Of a DNA stretch of 10,326 nt, positions 5,562-10,326 are shown piece by piece. The notes beneath the pieces were generated by a model. It was not told the origin of the DNA. It saw nothing but the letters and a program-made list of their open reading frames with translations, and did not search any database. How positions within the stretch are numbered: position 1 is the stretch's first letter; each line of letters begins with the position of its first letter. The position numbers and the translations under genes were made by a program. Origin of the DNA: Rhodospirillales bacterium (GTDB lineage Bacteria > Pseudomonadota > Alphaproteobacteria > Rhodospirillales_A > JACZKS01); the NCBI GenBank assembly GCA_018648445.1, contig JABGRG010000125.1:1-10326 (forward strand), written 5' to 3'.

Positions 5562-5774
5562 TCAAAGTCCTTTCGATGATTGAATGCGAATGACCGACAC
5601 GTGGCCTTGGCTCGCACCGACGATCCGGCGTTCCAGATCAGCCAGTGCATTTGCCATTTCAGCATCGGAGCCATAGGTGACGCGTTTATCGCCGTATTCG
5701 ACGGTTCGGACGCCCTTGTATCGGGATTCCATAAGCGCATCACGCCATGTGGTGAGTTGAGCGAGGTCTGCCAT
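5562..5774 (-). CDS. gpW-like phage head-tail joining protein
   Basis: The 70-aa protein starts MADLAQLTTWRDALMESRYKG, followed by RTVEYGDKRVTYGSDAEMANAL and LERRI, and ends in SKGL. This is the alpha-beta-beta-alpha layout of lambda gpW (68 aa), which closes the head and provides the tail-attachment surface. Its ATG shares one base with the TAA of the capsid gene (TAATG), so the two are translationally coupled. In lambda the W gene precedes the portal; here it follows the capsid gene. It is intact. Confidence 0.8.
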   Translation of the reverse strand: MADLAQLTTWRDALMESRYKGVRTVEYGDKRVTYGSDAEMANALADLERRIVGASQGHVSVIRIQSSKGL

Positions 5775-7621
5775 TATGCGCCCGCGTTGGCGAACCAGCC
5801 CCTGTGATCGACGAAACCAGCGCCGTAGTCCAGAATGACCCTGATCTCGACGCCATCCACGTCCCAGCCGGATTTACTTTCCACCTGTGGGCCTTCTCCA
5901 CCGGCGAGGTAGGAAAACTCAAGGCCGTCGATCTCGGACGGATCGGCTGTGATGTACCAGCGGGTGGCACTGGCCAGCCGGGGCTCGATCACCAGAGACA
6001 GACTACCGGAGAACGGATTGACGTCTGCTGCCTTGGCAGCAGCTACGGTAGCCAACCACTTCTCGGCTTCAGTTTCCAGGGCAGGCGGCACCAGTAGATA
6101 TTTAGGCGTCACTCGGATAGGCTCGCCAGAAAGGCCTTTCTGAGTGCGAAGGGCTAAGCGGGCCGCAGACAATGTGGTGTCAGAAATTACCGCGCCGGTG
6201 CCAGCTTTGTTGCTATGATCGGCATGGAACAAAACCTTGGTGTCGTCCATCTTGGGACCGTTGCCACTGTTGGATTCCAGAAGATCGACCAGAACGCGCG
6301 CCTCGGTCTCAGCCGCCGCCTGTCCCATACGGCGAGCAAGATCAGAAAATGCACCAAGATCATCATTGACCAGCACTTGGCGGGTGATGCCGATCTTGCG
6401 CGCCCAGGTCTCGACCTTGTAGGCCTCTTTGGCCTCGGTCATGGTCCCGGCCTTGATCTCGCCGTGTTCGTTCAGCTTTTCCAGCATGGGAGCTTCACCC
6501 AGCATCAGTTTGTTGATGGAGCGAAAATCCTTGGCCGTGGTTTGACGTCCCAGGCGGCGGATGCCGGAAGGGGCTGTTTGATAGGCGTCCCGCAGGGTAC
6601 GGCCCACCGTATCGCCAAGGATGATCGGAAAATCAGACGTGGTGTGCAGGGCGCGCGTAATCAGAGAAGCAGGCGACATGCCCGTGGTTTGGCCTCCTCG
6701 CAGGGACAGCAGTTCCTTTGCCATATCCACTGGCGTTGCATAGGCATAACGGCGGGCGGGCTCGGAAAGCTCGTGGCCGGGATTGATCCGGCTATAGAGA
6801 GCTTCGCCCATCTGCCGGGCGCGGACCTCTGGGTCATCGTGAGAACTGACGATCTCCACCCGTGTTTGTTCGGTGCGAATATTGTCACCGCCACGTTTGG
6901 CCAGTTCGTCGAAGGCAGCGCGGCGGGCCTCGTCGGCATCAGCTTGCCGGTCGATCAATCCGTCGACGAAGGATTGGTCCAATCCTGCCACGTTGGCGAT
7001 GGAGCGGATCTCCGTGTTGATGGTGACGCGGGTCTGAATAACATCCGTTCCGACATTGCCATTGTTATTGGTCGTTTGCGCCGGAGTATCTTCGGACGCG
7101 GCGTTCTGGTGTTCCATGTTATTTTCCTCCATGCGAACGGTTGCGCCCGGATCGGCGGGCGAAGGGACAAGAGAAATCTCGTGTGGGGTCCATTGGGTTG
7201 CCGTGCGGACACGAGTGCCGTCCTCAAGGCTGTCGGCCCATTGTTCGACCGAGTATCCAACGCTGATGTGGCGCAGTATCCCGGCGGTCACATCTTGCCA
7301 GATGGGCTCGACCTCGGGCCGGGCCGAGAACTGGATGGTGGCGGTGCCTTCCTTGCCAGTGACTGTGGCATCACGGACGGTGCCGAGCACGTCACGTACT
7401 GCTGTTTGGCGGTGGGCATCCAGAACGCTGGCACCGATTAATCGGGACAGGTCAACGGCTTTCACATCAAGGCTCAGACGCTCGACATAGTTGCCATCAA
7501 AATCTCGGCGTTTGACCGAGGCACCGGTTGACCAGATTACTTCGACGGTGCGAGCATCGGTGTTGACGGACTGGGGCGCGAAACTGGCGCGTCGGGTGAT
7601 AACACTGATGGTATCAGGCAT
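5774..7621 (-). CDS. Prohead protease / major capsid protein fusion
   Basis: This 615-aa protein joins an HK97-type prohead protease (residues about 1-165) to a Mu gpT-like major capsid domain (about 330-615) through a polar, Asn/Gln-rich then helical linker that may act as scaffold. Probable catalytic residues are His70 (VLDAHRQ), Ser120 (RHISVGYS) and Glu148 (HEISLVPSPADPGA). The capsid part contains LITRALHTTSDFP, then ARKIGITRQVLVNDDLGAF, and ends DYGAGFVDHRGWF. Such fusions are common in alphaproteobacterial prophages. ATG 7621 was chosen over the frame reaching 7729 because AGGAGG lies 6 nt upstream and the extension only covers the portal's end; the genes overlap by 8 nt. An internal ribosome site before Met169 could yield a separate capsid precursor. 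Both domains look complete. Confidence 0.93.
   Translation of the reverse strand: MPDTISVITRRASFAPQSVNTDARTVEVIWSTGASVKRRDFDGNYVERLSLDVKAVDLSRLIGASVLDAHRQTAVRDVLGTVRDATVTGKEGTATIQFSARPEVEPIWQDVTAGILRHISVGYSVEQWADSLEDGTRVRTATQWTPHEISLVPSPADPGATVRMEENNMEHQNAASEDTPAQTTNNNGNVGTDVIQTRVTINTEIRSIANVAGLDQSFVDGLIDRQADADEARRAAFDELAKRGGDNIRTEQTRVEIVSSHDDPEVRARQMGEALYSRINPGHELSEPARRYAYATPVDMAKELLSLRGGQTTGMSPASLITRALHTTSDFPIILGDTVGRTLRDAYQTAPSGIRRLGRQTTAKDFRSINKLMLGEAPMLEKLNEHGEIKAGTMTEAKEAYKVETWARKIGITRQVLVNDDLGAFSDLARRMGQAAAETEARVLVDLLESNSGNGPKMDDTKVLFHADHSNKAGTGAVISDTTLSAARLALRTQKGLSGEPIRVTPKYLLVPPALETEAEKWLATVAAAKAADVNPFSGSLSLVIEPRLASATRWYITADPSEIDGLEFSYLAGGEGPQVESKSGWDVDGVEIRVILDYGAGFVDHRGWFANAGA
7115..7130 (-). 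promoter_or_regulatory. Internal ribosome site and in-frame ATG inside the protease/capsid gene
   Basis: On the minus strand GGAGG (7130-7126) is followed, after 8 nt, by an in-frame ATG (7117-7115) for Met169, exactly where the protease domain ends. Initiation here would make a scaffold-plus-capsid polypeptide without protease, comparable to lambda, where Nu3 is made from an internal start in gene C. This is inferred from spacing only. Confidence 0.5.
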
Positions 7622-9029
7622 TGGCTGCCTCCTGTTGTTGATCTGCTCGGCGCGAGCCGAAGCACAGTCCGAGGGCATCGGCGCGCTCCTTATCGGCGGC
7701 AATCTCGGCATCGATGTTCTCAGCGTCATAACCGCGCTCGGAGATGGCTTGTGTCCGGGACTTCAAACCGGCGTCAATGGCGAGAATTTCCGCCTCCACG
7801 TCTTTCTTTGGGTCCACATAGTCGAACTTGGGCGGTAGCCACTCACAGCCGAGATAAGCGGCGGGGTTTTGATCGAAGTCATGGGCGGGCAGGTCTCCTG
7901 CCAAAACGGCAAGGCGGACAAAGCGTTCCCACACCGGGCGGCAAAATTGATAGACGACGATGTTGTGTTGCAACTGGTCCACACGGCGGCGAAACTCAAT
8001 CAGCCCGGCGCGGATCGAGGAATAGGTAACACCTTCAAGATCGCCCGAGACCAACTCGTAAGGCAGGCCCATGCCAGCGGCGACGGCGCGTAGGTGATTT
8101 TTGACGAAGGGTGCGTAGGCGTCATGTTCTGTTGGAGTTGAAAACCGGATGTCGGCACCGGGAGGGAGCGGGATTAGGCTGCCGGGCTCCATGCCGACGG
8201 TGAGAACGCCGGAGTTGTTGTTGCCGGACAAACCGCCCACGGTGCCGTCCGGGTCGGTTATGAAGCCGGTGAACAGGGCCGCGACCTTGGCTTTAACTAA
8301 GGAGGCATCCTCAAATTGATCCAGTTCATGAAGCCGCAACAGCACCGGTGCCAGCCATGTAATACCGCGCAGTTGCCCGGCGGCGAGCGGTTTAAACAGG
8401 TGAATAAAATCGATGGCGGGGACGCGGGTTGGTTCCATGCGAAAAGAACCAAGCGGGTCACCGGGCCGGGAGGTTAAAACCCGGTAGGCAACGCGCTGTC
8501 CGGCAGAGTTAAACTCGATGCCAGCACGAATGCGCGCCCCGCCGCCGATCTCACGATGCAGGTCTGTTGGGACCTGCTCGCGATCCAGAAGCTCAATGGA
8601 AAGGGGAACTGAGGAACCGGCCTCGGGCATAACCCGGAGCCTGGCGAAGCTCTCGCCGCTTTCGACCATCGCCCTGACGGCCATGGATTGCAGGCCGTAG
8701 AAGTCTGCAAGGCCACCGGCGTCGGCATGATCGGTCCAGCGTAGCCAAAGGGCCTGCAGGGTCTCGCGCACTGCGCGGTCGGGGTGGGTCGATTGCGGCT
8801 TGATGCCCGCGCCGACCACGTTGCCGACCAGGCTGTCCACCGCCGTTGTAACCCAGGGATTGTTCCGTGCGTACCATCCGGCGCGTCTTGCCGCTGTCGT
8901 TGCACCGGCCAAGATCGTCGCGTTCAGGCTGTCTACCGTATGGGTTGATTCCCAACGGCGACCGCCACCCGCCGCGTCAAACGAGCGTGTGTTGCCAAGG
9001 CCAAGAAGTTTTTGAAAGAGGTTCCTCAT
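7614..9029 (-). CDS. Phage portal protein, lambda gpB family
   Basis: This 471-aa protein would form the dodecameric ring at one capsid vertex through which DNA is packaged and ejected. Diagnostic segments are RSFDAAGGGRRW (residues 15-26), YARNNPWVTTAVDSLVGNVV (53-72), GIKPQS, DFYGLQSMAVRAMVESGESF (109-128), ELLDREQVPTD, and DFIHLFKP with RGITWLAPVL in the second half; SYSSIRAGLIEFRR-like sequence follows VTYSS. Length and both ends fit the lambda-type portals of alphaproteobacterial prophages. ATG 9029 is the only in-frame start after an upstream stop, but no Shine-Dalgarno sequence lies close to it, unlike its neighbours. It is the first phage gene of the block, and the terminase genes that normally precede it are missing. 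Confidence 0.93.
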   Translation of the reverse strand: MRNLFQKLLGLGNTRSFDAAGGGRRWESTHTVDSLNATILAGATTAARRAGWYARNNPWVTTAVDSLVGNVVGAGIKPQSTHPDRAVRETLQALWLRWTDHADAGGLADFYGLQSMAVRAMVESGESFARLRVMPEAGSSVPLSIELLDREQVPTDLHREIGGGARIRAGIEFNSAGQRVAYRVLTSRPGDPLGSFRMEPTRVPAIDFIHLFKPLAAGQLRGITWLAPVLLRLHELDQFEDASLVKAKVAALFTGFITDPDGTVGGLSGNNNSGVLTVGMEPGSLIPLPPGADIRFSTPTEHDAYAPFVKNHLRAVAAGMGLPYELVSGDLEGVTYSSIRAGLIEFRRRVDQLQHNIVVYQFCRPVWERFVRLAVLAGDLPAHDFDQNPAAYLGCEWLPPKFDYVDPKKDVEAEILAIDAGLKSRTQAISERGYDAENIDAEIAADKERADALGLCFGSRRADQQQEAANA

Positions 9030-9134
9030 GCCATGGATTCTTGCACAGAGCGGAATCCTTGGCTATTCGGAGAGATTGGGAAAGGTTGTCGAAAATTAGG
9101 AGGAATGGGTGAGGACTGTAGACCGCTTAATGCG

Positions 9135-10326
9135 CTATGACTCTCGCGCGACCACCGTGTCGTAAAGTCCGTAATTGGTCAGGCCTTCGTGGCTCTCAAT
9201 GCCGGTATAGCGCAACGAAGCATCCTCATAGCGCCGGAATGCAAACACAGCCTGATTCATCTGCTCGGTGTTAAATACCTTCAGACGTACGAGCAGATGG
9301 AAATCGGCTACCGTCAGTCCGGTAACGGTAAAAAATAAATCTGGCTCAAGTTTGGTGATTACATCTTGCAGTGTATTTTCCCGGAAATCGGTCAGGTACA
9401 TGAAGGCTGGGATACGCGTTGCAAACTTGATTAGCTTTTCCTGAACGAGCTTGCGCTTCGATTTATATTCCTTCTCCTCGGCGGTGAGTTCTTTCTTCTC
9501 ACTCGGGGTCAGGTCGCGTTCCTTGCCCTTCTTCTTGAGGTCTTTCACTTTGTCGCTCTTGTTGATGATGGTCTCGATGACGTTGTCGCCGAGCGACCGC
9601 CAACCTTCGATGCGCTCCACGGCCGCCATGGCTTCTGGATTGTCCATAATGCGCCGCAGCGTGTCGTTGTCCACGTTCACCAAAAGCGCGCTCTCCCACT
9701 TGCGGGCAAGCAGCGTGGCCGAAGTGCCCGCCATGGCGATATCGAGGATTCCCCCTGCGTCGATTTGGGTCATGTTCGCGCCGTCGTAGGCCAGCACCGG
9801 CAGAAAGGATACGAGGTCCTTCACTGCGTTTTCCGGGTTTGGCTCATTGGGAGAGAGGCCGATGCCGTATTCCGAAAGTTGCCGCAAGGCACGGGTCGGT
9901 GCAAAGTCGAACACGAAGCAAATGGGCTTGAGAATTTCCTCTTCGTTCGGATTATCGCCGTTAGGGTTCTTAATGGACCAGGGGGATTGGACACGGAACG
10001 CCGCTTGGAAGTAGGTCTCTGGGGACTTTAAATTGCGAAGCATCAGGATGGACGTCCACTGCTTCACAGTAACGCCAGTGGTGAGTTTGCCGCACGATAG
10101 CGTGATTGTCTTGCTGTCGAACCCGCTCCCAATGGCCTTGCGGATTGGGGGCAGTGCGTCGAGCCCGATCCCCGCCGATGCACCGGCGGCAACGACACAA
10201 TTGTACTCGTGCCAAAACGTGTTGTGCTTCTCGGCCATGAGGTTTGCCATCGCATGGCACGCCGCAACATTGGCTAGATTCCGAAACGAAGTGCAACACT
10301 CAGCTATGCTGGGTATGCAATGGAAC
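9135..10326 (-). CDS. Restriction-type superfamily 2 helicase, C-terminal part (runs off window)
   Basis: The frame stays open to the right edge, giving the last 396 residues of a larger protein; the ATG at 10250 is internal. TITLSCGKLTTGVTVKQW (about residues 73-90) corresponds to helicase motif V, and YFQAAFRVQSPW (about 105-116) to motif VI with its arginine finger. These forms are typical of the DEAD/DEAH helicases found in restriction-like enzymes. The rest has a Lys/Glu-rich coiled region (DKVKDLKKKGKERDLTP...), then IPAFMYLTDFRE and TVTGLTVADFHLL, and ends VVARES. The ATPase motifs and any nuclease domain would lie outside the window. The helicase probably moves along DNA in a restriction or defence enzyme; the type cannot be decided here. 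It occupies the place of the terminase upstream of the portal, pointing to a junction near 9030-9134. Confidence 0.85.
   Translation of the reverse strand, partial: FHCIPSIAECCTSFRNLANVAACHAMANLMAEKHNTFWHEYNCVVAAGASAGIGLDALPPIRKAIGSGFDSKTITLSCGKLTTGVTVKQWTSILMLRNLKSPETYFQAAFRVQSPWSIKNPNGDNPNEEEILKPICFVFDFAPTRALRQLSEYGIGLSPNEPNPENAVKDLVSFLPVLAYDGANMTQIDAGGILDIAMAGTSATLLARKWESALLVNVDNDTLRRIMDNPEAMAAVERIEGWRSLGDNVIETIINKSDKVKDLKKKGKERDLTPSEKKELTAEEKEYKSKRKLVQEKLIKFATRIPAFMYLTDFRENTLQDVITKLEPDLFFTVTGLTVADFHLLVRLKVFNTEQMNQAVFAFRRYEDASLRYTGIESHEGLTNYGLYDTVVARES

Noticed and set aside
6215..7441. 408-aa open frame on the plus strand
   Set aside because: It lies wholly antisense to the protease/capsid gene, whose domains are clear. 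Long antisense frames are common in GC-rich genes, and the product shows no domain.
7622..7729. N-terminal extension of the capsid gene to 7729
   Set aside because: The extra 36 residues lie over the portal's coding end and have no ribosome site, while ATG 7621 has AGGAGG at 6 nt.

Overview
The window looks like alphaproteobacterial DNA. The head-gene set (lambda-type portal, prohead protease fused to a Mu gpT-like capsid, gpW-like protein, DUF2190 protein) and the initiator-tRNA fragment are both of types common in that class. Most genes are moderately GC-rich with strong AGGAGG-type ribosome sites. No ordinary chromosomal housekeeping gene is visible: everything is mobile-element, phage or accessory DNA. 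Genus-level assignment is not possible from the sequence alone.

Left part (1-3589): one end of an integrated element, with all genes on the minus strand. In reading order from the right these are a tyrosine integrase (2182-3366), an unrecognised 269-aa protein (1265-2074), a small AlpA/excisionase-like HTH protein (830-1078), a doubtful 115-aa ORF that overlaps three strong DNA hairpins (486-833), and the N-terminal 160 residues of a possible replication-initiator-like protein that runs off the left edge (1-482). Intergenic gaps carry dyads and palindromes that look like operators or origin/attenuator elements. The element ends at 3545-3589, a 45-bp copy of the 3' half of an initiator tRNA (anticodon loop CTCATAA through CCA). 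This is best read as the attachment site used by the adjacent integrase. Three GGAAGCA repeats, phased at 11 and 22 bp, lie between integrase and att.

Junction and cargo (3590-4879): directly after the tRNA fragment is a rho-independent terminator, then an AT-rich promoter region and a plus-strand gene for an unrecognised 347-aa protein. It has a beta-rich N-terminal part and three predicted C-terminal membrane helices. It is the most AT-rich gene here and the best candidate for undescribed accessory, possibly defensive, cargo.

Right part (4907-10326, minus strand): an isolated phage head module of tightly overlapping genes: portal (7614-9029), protease/major capsid fusion (5774-7621), gpW-like head-tail joining protein (5562-5774), DUF2190 capsid cement protein (5218-5559) and a small unknown (4907-5221). 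No terminase, connector or tail gene is next to it. Upstream of the portal, where terminase would be expected, is the C-terminal part of a restriction-type superfamily 2 helicase (9135 to beyond the window). The head block is therefore either a prophage remnant or part of a capsid-encoding satellite. The tRNA site appears to be a hot spot with elements stacked side by side.
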